Of a stretch of DNA of 64,000 nucleotides, positions 1 to 11,023 are shown piece by piece; position 1 is the first letter of the stretch, and each line of letters starts with the position of its first letter. The stretch is taken from positions 5,203,709 through 5,267,708 of the forward strand of contig CAJINV010000002.1 in NCBI GenBank assembly GCA_905178155.1, given 5' to 3'. The DNA is from Amoebophrya sp. A120 (taxonomy: Eukaryota > Sar > Dinophyceae > Syndiniales > Amoebophryaceae). A program made the translations under genes and the position numbers. The notes beneath the pieces are model-generated. The model saw nothing but the letters and a program-made list of their open reading frames with translations, searched no databases and was not told where the DNA came from.

Positions 1-218
1 GGAGGTTGAGATCATAATTCAAATTCTTTGACTGCATCACAGCGGTGGGCTACTGAATTTCACAGGGTGAAAGTCAATGAAACTTACTTCATCTGTGATC
101 GATCGTGGAGAACGTGAAACTACCACCGCAATTACTGATTCCGTTCGAGGACAGGTCGACCAGCATGATGCGACAAAGCGAATGATAAGGAAGAAACAAG
201 AAAGCAAAAACCTTTTGA

Positions 219-2170
219 ATGAGACATTTTGCTGCTCGTATGTGGGTGGTGTTCCTGGTCGTGTCAGCGCGTGTTCTGTCAACATATCCGGGAAAAATAC
301 TTTTGGCGATGAAGCTTGGCAGTTTATTCTTGTTCTCTTTCTATATGATTTTGATGAATTTTCTGTGCTTCGCGCTCCACTGTCCTATTTCAGGTGAGTC
401 TTGCTTGTGAATCTGAATCTGTGTCGTGGCTGTGCTTCTATGTGAATTCATACTTGAGGTGCTTCCGTGGTAAACAAACGGCCCTGGTCAAAATTTATTA
501 TTCAAAGCACAAGCAGCACCAGCACAATGACAATGACTTCGACGTCCTCCGACCAGAGGCATCATCCTCCGTCGCTTCCCCGGAAGCGTGCAGAGCCTGC
601 TGCACATGAAGACCTGACAGCAGACCACGTAGGTTTCCAAGTGCAGCGAGAACATGCGACGTCCACGCCTTCCGAGGACAAAGCACGATTAGCTCCAGGA
701 GCCACCGACAGGATCTCTCTCGAGCAGGCGAAGCTGCTGCAGGCGCTTCTCACTGCGGAGCTGTATGAAGAGTTGGTCTATCCAACGCCTCCACCGCATT
801 GGTTTCCAGAAGACAAAACGCGACCGATTGGTGACGTCGAACCATCTTCGACAGAACATCCAGCAGGTACTACAGTTTTTTCCCCGCTGACATCTTCTTC
901 GAAGGTGGAAAATAAAATGCCGCGGGGAACGAGCCACAAAGAAAAAACGCACCATCCTCATGGCGATTGGGACCACCTGGTCGAGTGGAACGAGGGGGAA
1001 AATTCGTGGCAAATCCAAAAACCCTTCCGCACCTACGCGGCCGTTGTCGGGGATTTAAACGACGTCCACAACGTGCAGATCCGCTGTTTGCTCTGCAAAA
1101 ACGCGCGGGGCAGGCCGATTTACTTCGACAAGTGGCATTTCGAGTCCGACAAACACAAAGCGCACATTGTCGATCGGGAGAGAGTGCTTGACATAGCACT
1201 GGGACTGAAATTTGGAGCAGTACAACCGAGGCTGCTGGCGGAGAGTTCTTTGCTCTCCGGCGGTAGAAGAAGTACTGCTGCGGCTTCGTCGAAGGGAAAG
1301 AAACTCTCAGCCTCGTCCTCAAAAGTATTAGGATACACGTCGGGCGGAAAAGAAAATCAATTCCTCGATTTAACCCGTCCGTTCAAATACTTTCCCCCCT
1401 TGATCATTCTGCGCAGGTGGTGCGAAAAAACCAGAACCCTCCGCCCTATGCTGCATTGCCTGCTGTGTGCGCAGTTCAAAGATTGCTTCCAGTGCGACGA
1501 GCCAGTGACGAGAAGGCTATGGCGGCTTATGTTGACGGCAAATAAGAACATGGAAGACGAAGACAGACAATCGGAGGACACAGAGCGGCTGTTGGAAACC
1601 GTCAAGCACGGGTTGAATTCGATCAACAGCTGCTGGCGGCACCGAAACGAAGTGTATTACGCTTACAGCAACGAGGCGTGGGACTCGGCACACGCGAAAA
1701 AAGCGCGGTGGAAGGTCGAGCGCATGCGAGAGTTCGTCCTACAGTCAGATCCGGTTTTCTACCGAGATGGGAAAGGATTTCCGTTTGATCAGGCGTATTT
1801 TTGGGGGGATATAATCGACGAGGACGATGAGCAGGGTCGTTCCGGGGAAGATGACTTTATTTGCATACCGGCAGTTCCACCAGCAACTCCGGGCCTTCTT
1901 GTGTCTGGAGAGACAGAGGTCAACAGTAATGCAGGAAGAACACCAAAGAATGGCTCTCCCCAAGTAGACATTGTGCCTCGAGAACAAACGGACTTGCTGA
2001 ACGGCGGTCGGGACGATGCCCTACTGCGGAAGAGCCGCGCGCGTCGGGAGGCTTCGATGACAACCGAGCAAGGGTCCTTCTCGAGTCACAAAAAAGCGCG
2101 CGAGAGGGAAATTATGAGAAAGTGCAACCTTTTGTCATGCAGGGGGCTAGTTTGTCATGCAGGGGGGTAG
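219..2170 (+). CDS. Membrane-anchored protein with CxxC/HxxH zinc-finger-like motif
   Basis: Two-exon model: 219-393 and 459-2170. The 65-bp GT-AG intron (394-458) joins in phase, giving about 628 aa. The N-terminus (residues about 8-55) is strongly hydrophobic, a signal anchor or two TM helices. Near residue 265 there is C-x2-C, 13 residues, then H-x5-H-x2-H, like a U1/matrin C2H2 finger, and further on a second Cys cluster (CEKT, CLLC, CFQC). The middle is rich in Ser and charged residues. I do not recognise the family. The last 20 or so codons run into repeated DNA, and the probable original C-terminus lies at 3803-3991 behind the repeat array, so the annotated end may be a product of that insertion. 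The first ATG (219) is assumed; 240 is an alternative. Confidence 0.6.
2088..2136. repeat. Left copy of direct repeat flanking the palindromic array
   Basis: This 49-bp segment lies inside the 3' end of the 219-2170 gene and recurs at 3776-3825 with only a few differences. Both copies contain AAAAAAGCGCGCGAGAGGGA and then ATGAGAAAGTGC. The 1.6 kb between them is repetitive. Confidence 0.85.
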
Positions 2171-2300
2171 AAAGGATGCCCCGCTGCGAAGGTGGATGGG
2201 GGGGGTCCGGGGGGGGCTTGCCCCCCCCGGCCACATAGCTTCCTGGCCAGGTGGCCAGTTTGTCATGCAGGGGGCTAGAAAGGATGCCCCGCTGCGAAAT
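2130..2300. repeat. G-rich direct repeats with TTTGTCATGC motif
   Basis: A unit starting TTTGTCATGCAGGGGG and continuing GAAAGGATGCCCCGCTGCGA occurs near 2149-2190 and again near 2259-2299, with a shortened copy at 2133. Between them is a G/C homopolymer-rich hairpin (about 2197-2230). TTTGTCATGC is also the commonest internal motif of the introners elsewhere in the window. Confidence 0.75.
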
Positions 2301-2545
2301 AGCTTCAGAAATTCCTGCCTGAGGCAGCTCTTTCTGTTGGAAAAAGACTGCCTGAGGCAGCTTTTGCTAAAGCAAAAGCTGCCTCAGGCAGCTTTTTCTA
2401 TTTGGCAAAAGCTGCCTCAGGCAGCTTTTGCTATCATATCTAGCAAAAGCTGCCTGAAGCAGCTTTTTCTATTTGGCAAAAGCTGCCTGAGCCAGCTTTT
2501 GCTATTTGAAAAAAGTGACTTCGACAGCAAAAAAAGTGAGCACGT

Positions 2546-2605
2546 TGATGCACGAACGCCGTACGAAAGCCGTACAAAAGCCGTACCAAAGCCGTACTTG
2601 TATCA
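2546..2605. repeat. Tandem CCGTAC-containing repeat
   Basis: About five units of GCCGTAC plus AAAA or similar, roughly 11 bp each, lie between the two halves of the palindromic array. Confidence 0.7.
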
Positions 2606-2654
2606 GCCGTGCCATGCGTGTACGGAAACAAAAAAATCACTCTTGTACAGATTC

Positions 2655-2800
2655 CAATCTATTTTTCATCTATTGTTCATCTATTTTTCATCTATTCTTC
2701 ATCTATTTTTCATCTATTATTTATCTATTTTTCATCTATTATTTGTCTATCTCTCATGTATTCTGCATGTGTTTTTCATCAATAGACAGCCTATCGGCTG
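2655..2800. repeat. Tandem TTTTTCATCTA minisatellite
   Basis: Roughly a dozen imperfect 10-12 bp units of the type TTCATCTATT, decaying to CTCATGTATT and TTCATCAAT at the right. No coding signal. Confidence 0.8.
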
Positions 2801-3775
2801 TCTATTTCTCATGTGCTTTTCGCGAATAGCTGAAAGCAATGCGCACAAGTACAAGGGCAGAGCGCAAAAGTGCTAGGATGTTAGACGGCCAAAGTGGCGA
2901 TGAAGGATTTGGAAGATAGTAGAGAAGGCAACCCGACACCAAAAAGCTGTCTGAGGCAGCTTTTTCTATCGACGGAAAGAGCCAACTTTTGTCATTTGGC
3001 AAAAGCTGTCCGGGGCCGCTCTTTCTATTGGAAAAAAGCTGCCTGTGGCAGCTTTTGCTATTTGAAAAAAGCTGCCTGAGGCAGGTTTTGCTATTGGAAA
3101 AAAGTTGCCTGGGGCAACTTTCTCCTTCCATTGGAAAAAAGCTGCCTGAGGCAGCTTTTTGGCCCATTTGGAAAAAGCTGCCCGGGCAGCTTTTCTTTTT
3201 CATCTGGAAAAAGCTCTTTTTTCAAATAGAAAAAGCTGTCTCGGGCAGCTTTTGCCAAAGAGCAAAAGCTGCCTCCTTACTCGCGCCTGGGCCTTCGCAT
3301 ACGCGAACTGATGATCGCATTGGTTCATTTCTGTGCGGAAGTGCGCGCTGTTCGTGCCTGTCCGGAAGGGCCTCGCTCTTCCGGACAGGCCTCTGGCTCT
3401 GCGTCTGCTATGGTATTTAGCTTCTGTCTGTCTGGTCCCCACGCAGAAAAAACAGGCCAGAGACCAAAAAGTGTCCAAAATCTAACACTTTTAGCTCAAA
3501 AGTGTTTGATTTTGCTCACTTTTTCGCCCCTTCGCCTGTTCTGGTCCGCCACGAGAATTTTGTGGAGTTGCCCCAATTGGTGACAAAAGATGGCCCGGCC
3601 CCTGGTTCTCCATGTCTGTGTGCGTCGCGTGTGTGCATGCGATGCCACTTCCGCGTAATGGCTTGAGAAATTGGACGGAATAATCGTCCCAGGGATCGCA
3701 AGCAGTCCCGCCGCGCACGGATTTCATCTGTAAGTCATCTATTTTGCGCGAAAATCTTATCGAAGTCATCTACAT

Positions 3776-3991
3776 CCAAAAAAAGCGCGCGAGAGGGAAA
3801 GAATGAGAAAGTGCGACCTGTTGTCCAGCCGACGGAGGGGCGCGGAAAAGGCTGACCCTGGCTCCGACACAAGTGTGGATGTTGAGGAATCCGACGACAA
3901 TACTCTTTTTCCAAAGACACTACTCGCGTGTGACAATTTTGTCAGCGACGTTGAGTCGCAGAGGACCGGCTCGTTGGAGCCTGAAATGTAG
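3776..3991 (+). pseudogene. Displaced C-terminal coding fragment of the 219-2170 gene
   Basis: Positions 3776-3825 repeat 2088-2136. In the corresponding frame the sequence stays open and charged (MRKCDLLSSRRRG and onward, rich in Asp/Glu/Ser) to a stop at 3989-3991. The simplest reading is that this was the original C-terminal end, cut off when the repeat array arrived and duplicated about 49 bp. It could instead still be joined by splicing out 1.6 kb; sequence alone cannot decide. Confidence 0.45.
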
Positions 3992-5213
3992 TCAACACCC
4001 GGTGGGGAAAGCAACATTTTACAGAAATCAAGTCGGCAGGGGCACGTGGAGATGCAGGGAAAAAAGTAACGCAACGCGCTCGCTCGGGGGCAAGCGCAAG
4101 CGCAAAAGAGGTCTAAGAGCAATGGAATCCCGTATTAACCAGCATAACGACATTTGACTATATACCTCCCTTCTTGCGCAGACTTTTCACGCCCCTAATG
4201 GCACTGAGACACATGTAGTTCTGAATCTGATCGATGAAGCTTTTTATTAACTGGAAGCGCGTTGGCCCTCATCTTCCTTGCAAGCACGAATGGTTCCAGG
4301 CTACTTCTTCCGAGAATGTCTTTCTCGTTTTTCGATCATGTCGGCTGGTGAGGTCTTTTATGTTTAATCGTTTGAGCTGTAAGAATAAGAAAAAGAATTA
4401 CATATGTATAAATTTTGTACCGAGGAAAATGCTATTGATGGAAGTGCTACGTCGTGCATTTCTTATCTGCGTCGCAATGCTTATGTTTATCTACACTGTT
4501 CTAGTTGGCAAGTCCACATCTGGCAATGAAGTTGATTCATCGTTGTCGTGCAGGAACATCGGCTTCATGATGTATTGTGCAAAGCCGCAAGTTGGAACTT
4601 GATTTTCGTCGGTAGAGGGAGACCGTTTATTGCTATTCTTGCTATTGCGTTCCTGAATCGGTAGCGTCGTCCTTGACCTTGTGTGATCGTCTTTCGTCGG
4701 TGCTGGAAGACTCTTCTCGGAAAACTGCTGTTCGTGTCATGATGTGTGCCGTGGACAAGTAATTGAAGTTCGACCTCGGTTGTGAGAGGAGAAAAAAATT
4801 TCGTAAATCGGTAGAGGTTGTTTCGTTCGTATCTATTATTCATGTTATTCGCTTCCCTTTTTGTGTCCGTCCTCCTTTTCCAAAAAAGTACGCATGTACT
4901 AGGGATGGTCGCCAATAAATGCAAGATCCATGGGCGTACGTCGACGCCGGATCTCTCAGGGTTTAGTGGGTTCTAGGTTTGTTTAGGGTTCTTCTTCTTC
5001 TTCTTCTATGTCGTATGTGAGCAAGTTGTCTTGCTGTATTTTTGGATCGCAGGACCCTCATATTCCCATTGATAGCAGTAGCGATGCAGAATCTTACGAG
5101 GCTCGAGCTGCGCGCGGCGACCAAGTAGATAAAAGACTACTCGACGATTGAGGTGCATTGATTTAACTGTAAGTATGGAATGGGATATTTAGCGCAACCG
5201 CAAGAAAGATAAA
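3992..5213. other. Intergenic region, no supported gene
   Basis: T-rich DNA with a short CTT microsatellite near 4990. A frame from ATG 4429 encodes a hydrophobic, signal-like start (LLMEVLRRAFLICVAMLMF) of about 58 aa but has no homology I recognise, so it is left uncalled. Confidence 0.5.
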
Positions 5214-6446
5214 ATGGGGGCAGCACTTCAAGGTCTATGGCCGGTCAGTCAAACAACCAGCACAAAATCAGGGGACGAGCCGGTCGAACAACTACTACAA
5301 TGGAGCGCTTCGAAATCATATGCCCGGCTCCTCGACGAAGTGAAAGTTCTCGCACCCTTGTTTCTGCATGTTTCTTGTATCTTGCTCATCTTGCGTTGCG
5401 CAGGAGGAGATCTTCGCGTGCAGGGATGGCGTCGTCGAAATTGTGTATTAAGTTGGACATAAGGTTTACGTATCTATTGGTATTTTGATTTTCTGGATTC
5501 GTGTATGGACTTGAGGCATGGGTCTGTTTCTGGATCTGGTCCGCTTGCTCTCCAGGGTGATGTCTGCTGTAATGAGAGAGGAAAGTCCGCGAATCAGCCG
5601 GGCTCGGTGCGCAATGGCAGTTTTCCTTCTTGTTTAACCGCTATTGTCCTGTGTAAAAGCTGATTTGGTGGTGCTGAAGAACTACCTTCGCTCGAGCCTA
5701 CAACGCCGTTTGCTGTACTCCTGGAAAATAAACCGCAGCTTTTTTCAAGTTTACGCCCAAAACCAAGGCAGTCAGGAGCTGGCGCTGGTGGTACCCAGCC
5801 GGAAAACGACCTCCTGAGCGGTTTTTTTCATGAAGTACAAGTATTCGAGTTTCTACTGACAGGTCGTCTATCGGATGGTAGTAAAAGATCGAAAGAGGAC
5901 GACGTGCAAGCAGTTCTGAAAATGATGGTAGACAAAATGAATAAAGCGCGGCAGTCAAATTTTATAGAATACATGATGCGCTTGCTCTTCGAAGGGTTGC
6001 CGGCAGCTTTTGCAAGAATGCGCACCGTAGACAGCTTGACAGAGTTGGACGACTCTGCAGCAGAAGCACAAGCTGCCCACACTGCTCAAGCAGTGTGGAG
6101 ACTCCTGGATCGGGTAGAGAGGTTCTTGGTCCGGGTAGAAAAAGAACCACCACCCAATGGCGCAGCCACCGTCCAGGTCGTCTTGCGGCCGTTTCTGTTC
6201 GAGATTTTTCGTGGGAAGGTCGACGAAGATCACAACGAGGACGCGATGCTGACAAGGCTGGTGGCACACCGTGACATTGGATCAGACAAGATCCAGAACG
6301 CGATTGTCAAGAAGGTAGAATCTCTCGAGACAAGTCGACAAGAGCAGCGAATTGAGATTGACCCCATTTGGGCCATCCAAGCTTACGCTTCTTCAAAAGC
6401 GCTACGCAGACCGATGGCCGCTGTCAGGCTTTTAAATAGCGACTGA
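5214..6446 (+). CDS. Unknown soluble protein, two exons
   Basis: Model: exon 1 5214-5339, GT-AG intron 5340-5696, exon 2 5697-6446, joined in phase 0 (about 291 aa). The frame is open back to 5664, and the best acceptor in phase is the AG at 5695-5696. The protein is mainly charged and probably helical: residues 90-130 and 150-200 are rich in Glu, Arg and Leu. It ends in an ALRRPMAAVRLL segment. No TM segment or recognised domain. The intron contains a stretch resembling an RNase P core motif (see rejected list). The exon 1 assignment is less certain than exon 2. Confidence 0.55.
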
Positions 6447-7402
6447 CCTTGCCACTTGAATTACCTTCTTTCAGTCATTCCGTGGTAATGATTGCAGTGT
6501 ATTCGCCCAGGGAACGACTGCGACTTCAACTGCAAGAGCGGCCAACTCGGCTTGCATGCGGGAAGAGAAGGGCTTAGAGCGATTTTTTTGCCTTTCTTGC
6601 TTCCTTCCAGAGAGATTGGGCCTTCCTCTTCTGGGGCCTTTTCTTTGTGTCGCTCCAGTAGAAAACCGCTACACGACGAATCCGAACGGGGCTGGTCAGG
6701 AAGGAGGCCGGGGACGGTGTGTCTCTTGCCAAGGTCCCCTCTTGCCTCTAACAGGCTCTCTTACTTCTGATTGCCGGCTGACGCTTCCCTGTTTCGCTCC
6801 GACCCGGCCAAGGTCTCTCACACACCGTTCCACTTGTCGTGGGCACGCAGTGCTCGGCTTTCCTGGTCGGTAGCGTGTGCGCCACCTGCAGCGAATCCAG
6901 ATCATGTACAGACCCTGACGACGTGGCTGGGGTCTTTGGTTTTGGCAGTTGAGTTCGTACTTTCTGGGACCGACAGGCGCATTTTCGCCGATGCTTGGCT
7001 CACAATTTGTTTTTTTGCCATAAGGAAAAGCGCAGCACCTTCCGCTCTCATGAGGAAAAGCGCGCAGTTTGTTTTTTTGCTTTGAGTTAACCTAGAGGAA
7101 AACACAGGGCGCTTTGTCAGTTCCTGGCTTGCCTGATATTTTTTCTGTAAAACCTCCAAGCTATAGAAGAAGCTCTCACCTTGTTTTTTCGAGGCTTGCA
7201 GTTGCAAGCGAGGCCGGCGCCTCCTTTGGCCCGGTCGTACTTGTGTTTGCGAAACTGCGGTCAGCTTCTTTTGTAAGTATATTCTTGTGGGTGCGACAGC
7301 AAGTGTGGTTGTTAGCGCAAAGGCAAGACAGATCGCGAATTGCAGGAGGTATTCGGCTGTGCAGCGATTTTCGTGTGTTATTGCGTGGCTAGTAAAACAC
7401 AA
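6447..7402. other. Intergenic region
   Basis: No coding signal I trust. The short phrase GGAAAAGCGC followed by TTTGTTTTTTTGC occurs twice near 7020-7085, a local duplication. Frames here lack protein-like composition. Confidence 0.5.
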
Positions 7403-9203
7403 ATGCACCTTGTGCAGGATCTTGTCCCGGGAGGCCATTTAGCTTTGCCGGATTTGTTGGCTTCGTTTTTTGTGTGCGACGATCATGGTTACGCTGAGGC
7501 TGACACCCACATGCTTGCGGTGCTGCAGAACGAGCTTTTGTGCATCACAGGATGTGAACTACTTGAAATTGCGCGGCAACATCTACATCGGCCGCCCCCG
7601 AAGGAGCAGACAGAGCACATCGGGAGCGTCGAAGACACCGCTTTGAGAATGACGACCGCGGCTCGAAGGCTCTTGTACCTCCTGAGATATAAGCAAATCG
7701 TGCACTCTGTGATCCAATACAAGCGAGGCTGTGGGGAGACTGCGATATTGGAGGACCCGTTTCTCCAAAGAGGCATTTGGGAACCCATTTGGGACGAGGA
7801 ATCCAATCGGCCCAGACTTGCTTTCCATTCGCAAGACGAGGCAAGCGTCCCGCAGTCGGTTTCCGATCGTGAGGAGCATGACATGGATTCGGCGAAGGTG
7901 GAGCTGGTGGACATTAAAGCATGGGAGTGCGAAGGACTCATAGGCGCGGCGTTCCACGGTCCTGCCCCAAGGACTAGCGGCGAGCTACAAGTGCTGCGTT
8001 ATGTTTCTATTCCCGGCCTCAATCCGCTCGAGCTGGTGGAAATTCCATCGCCACTTGCAAAAGGAGCCCATGGCGGGTCAGATGCTGCCTTCGCCACGTT
8101 CTTGCAATTGCGCGGCGAGCCTAGGGGGCTTGCGTGGTCTCCTGCTGAAGCTGCAGCGGCCGGAGGGGGGATAGATAGAGCCTTGCGGATATGCGAGGTT
8201 TGGACACTGACAGTTTCTTTACTAGCCGCAGCGCCACTGCGATGCATGCCCGACCCCGCGCTGGACGCAATGCCACGCCGCGCGGCGACGCGCATGAGAT
8301 GCGCGCGCCGGACAAGGTCCGTCAGTTTAATTTTTTCTATGCACTGCCCCCGAGCATGTGCACGAACACGAACCGACCTGATTTGCATTGCTTGTGCGCC
8401 AGATCTGTGTTGGCCATGCTTTCATACGACCTAAGTTAGCCGCGGCTTCTTGAACGCGCAATGCCACGAGGTTTTCCTTTTGCTTGAAGCGCGGCGACGA
8501 TGTTGGCATATGTCAGGTGTCTTTTGTTTCATACGTCGAAGCCGTGCATCCTGCCCAATGGCAATACTTGGACGGGCAGCAGCTCGGCTTCGTCTGTGTT
8601 GCCCTTGTCGTGGTCTTCGTCATGTGGCGCCTCAACGTCTGCCGGCGTTGCTGCAGACCCTCCGGGCTGACAGCCCCGGCACTCTGCGGTGGTCAGACGA
8701 AGTTTAGCAAAGCGAAGTTGGGATCCGCACGGCAGAAAAAGCAAACGACCAAGCGTTCCAAAGTCTGCCATTGCGTGAGTGGCCCTGGCTGCGCGCCCGC
8801 CACCCCAGCGGAACCCCAACAAGAAGCACAATGCAGCCGCGCCGGAGTGAGCGGAAATAAGACCGAGTCACCGTGTTCGGTGTTGGACCAAGAAGATACG
8901 GGGGAGAGAGCCCTGGAGCCGGCCGACCCGGAGCTTTCAAGAAGCGAAGCGCTGGACGAGGGCAGCCGCGAAGCGGATGCAGAGGAGGAACACTGCCTCG
9001 TGGCCGGTGTGCGGGAAGATGAAAAATTGCGAAGCCACGAATGGGAGCAGGACGAGGCGAATTTCACCCCGAATACCCTTTCTGTGTCGGACCTTGCCAC
9101 GCTCGCTGCTTTTGACGATGCGGCCGCGACCGAGAGCGAGCAGGAAGATTATGAGCAGGCTGTCTTGTTGGCGAGCAAATTAAGAAACAAGCGTAAGTGG
9201 TAA
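7403..9203 (+). CDS. Single-pass membrane protein of unknown function
   Basis: Two exons, 7403-8197 and 8517-9203, with a GT-AG intron 8198-8516 that rejoins in phase 0 (about 493 aa). The exon 1 frame would otherwise run on to 8434 as Arg/Cys-rich low-quality sequence, which supports the donor at 8198. The N-terminal 260 residues are soluble-looking. One clear TM helix (LGFVCVALVVVFVMWRL, residues about 290-306) is followed by a Cys/Lys-rich stretch and an acidic tail. No family recognised. The topology suggests a type II or tail-side cytosolic acidic region. Confidence 0.6.
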
Positions 9204-9960
9204 GACGAAGTAGAAGTGGGAGTTGGCGCCGCTGGGGGTTTGCTTGTTGGAGCGCCTAGTCCCCTTTTTTACTTCTTTCGCCAGTTTATTTGATATCGAC
9301 GAGACCGAAATCACAAAAAAGAACGATGCCGACTTGTTTGGCTTTCTACTCCAACCGGGAATCTGTGAGACAAGCAAAGAGCTGACGAAGTATCTGTGTC
9401 GTCAGTTAAGTAACGAACCAGTTCCACATCACGAACAAAATTCATTGAGGTGCCATTCCATTCTGGTGTTTTGCAAAGCCGTAAAAAAGGCGCGGCGCCA
9501 TACTTATCATGTATCAAAAGTATAAAGAACCGCTCTTGTTGTTGTTGTACCTGTTATCGCTAAAGAAAAAGTAGTAGCTATTTTTTTATATTTTGAATTA
9601 AAATTTCGCTTGTGTTTTCCCCAATTTTTTTTTTGTTTTGTTCTTTTTCCTGGGTTTAATGAGGACCTGATTATATTTATGGTTTGGCGGAGATAGCCTT
9701 GCCGACCGCTAGCAAGCGCAGATCATAGTCGGCTGCTTTTTTATCCGTTTACGGAAATGTGGGAAATGCCGGCGCACAGCTTGCGCCTTACGCTCCTCTT
9801 TTGTTGGGTGCCCCCCTTCCCTACAGGAGCGCCGTGCTGTCAGTTCAGACCAAATCCAAGACCGCGTCGGCGAATTGCAAGGAGCACCGCCCGGAAATTT
9901 TTGCTTTTCAAGCGCTGCGCTCATGTTCTTTGCACTGGATTTGGATGGAAAGGAGCGCCA

Positions 9961-10037
9961 CTCACTCTTATAGGTCTCCGAATGTCGAAGGCATAGTACT
10001 ACTATGCCTTCGACATTCGGAGACCTATAAGAGTGAG
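9961..10037. repeat. Perfect 77-bp palindrome
   Basis: Left arm 9961-9998 (starts CTCACTCTTATAGGTC) and right arm 10000-10037 are exact reverse complements around a single C at 9999. There is no loop, so it would extrude as a cruciform or hairpin. Confidence 0.95.
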
Positions 10038-10091
10038 TTCTCATCCACCGGATAAGATGAGTATCCGCCGGCCGGATACCGCCGGCGATGT

Positions 10092-10134
10092 GGTTGAGTT
10101 CTCATCCGGCCGGTGGCCGGATGAGAACTCAACC
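10092..10134. repeat. Perfect 20-bp inverted repeat, 3-bp loop
   Basis: GGTTGAGTTCTCATCCGGCC at 10092-10111, loop GGT, and the exact reverse complement 10115-10134. The phrase GAGTTCTCATCC also follows the 77-bp palindrome at 10035, and CGCCGGCCGG sequences between the two form a further small fold. Confidence 0.95.
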
Positions 10135-11023
10135 GCGAAGTTCCAGCTTTAGTTTGTTACCTCACTCTAAGCAAAAGTCATGTTACGGATCGCATTTTCG
10201 GAGGTGGTAGGCAATGTAAAATAAGTACGCGTGTAGTGACTAGTAGCGCCGCCACGCCTAATACACCACCGAAGTTGTTGTTCTCTGACCTTCACCGATG
10301 GTCGCACGCGTCAAACTGGAAATGAAATCCAGTGTTGTTGCGTGAGCTTTACAACTGTTGCTATGACTGGGAAGAGTCGTGCTAGTCCTGCTCCTGGCAT
10401 GAGTGTGTCGAATGCAACAATTTTTCTAGTAGACAAGAACGTCGCCAAATCTCTTGTTCCATCTTTCTTATGTCGAAGATCTCGCTCGGAATTTGAAGTT
10501 CTGCTTCTGCTGGTCAGATGGAGAAAGTGAAAAACTAAGATAAATAAGTAAGGCCTTTTTATTTTCACACAATGAAATTCTGCAAAATCCGCGAGCAGCT
10601 GTTTGTCGTTTTTTTGCCGGTGCGACGATGGAGCTAGTTCGTCGTTCCGGGGGGGACAAAGGACCAAGTTGAGTACTTACAATCAAGATCCGTTCCAGAT
10701 TTTTCAACAAATTTCCGAAAGCTGAAACACAAGAAGAGCTAAAATAGAAATCTCCAGCATGTCACCTTTTTTCGATTTTAGCCTGGCCGAGTTGATACGT
10801 ATTTTTCATTTTTTTGATCATCACCATCAGCAGCGAGGACCTGGGGCGTGTTGGAACCGCCCGGCCACACTACGTGATTTAAACGTAGTGAATGTGTTGT
10901 GCTCATATACATATTGATACTTTACCCCCTGCTTGTTGTAGTATGAGCTAAGGCGGTTGTAGTCAACTTTTATACATTCATAAGCCAGTCAAAGCAAAAG
11001 CTTAAGCTATCAAACGCGACAGC

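Larger units (their letters stand above)
2317..3280. repeat. Array of short palindromes (AGCTGCCT-n-AGGCAGCT)
   Basis: At least 14 copies of a near-perfect 17-24 bp palindrome, core GCTGCCTGAGGCAGC flanked by AAA and TTT, are scattered at 2320-2510 and 2940-3260. Spacers are about 10-40 bp. Several copies carry matched changes on both arms (for example AGTTGCCTGGGGCAACT near 3104), so the fold is kept while sequence drifts. Other tandem repeats interrupt the array. Frames through it are open only because of the repeat and are not called genes. Confidence 0.85.
9204..11023. other. Intergenic region with large palindromes
   Basis: 1.8 kb without a supported gene. T-rich tracts at 9570-9660. 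The notable content is the pair of perfect inverted repeats listed separately. A 62-codon frame at 10342-10530 has no supporting features. Confidence 0.55.

Noticed and set aside
2317-3280. CRISPR-like array of regularly repeated palindromes
   Set aside because: Repeats vary in sequence, spacers are short and irregular and often T-rich repeats themselves, no cas-like genes are present, and the genome is eukaryotic with introns.
5560-5620. GAGGAAAGTCCGC resembling the conserved core I of RNase P RNA
   Set aside because: I could not find the matching downstream core (ACAGA...) or the closing P4 helix, and the stretch falls in the predicted intron of the 5214-6446 gene. A covariance-model search would decide.
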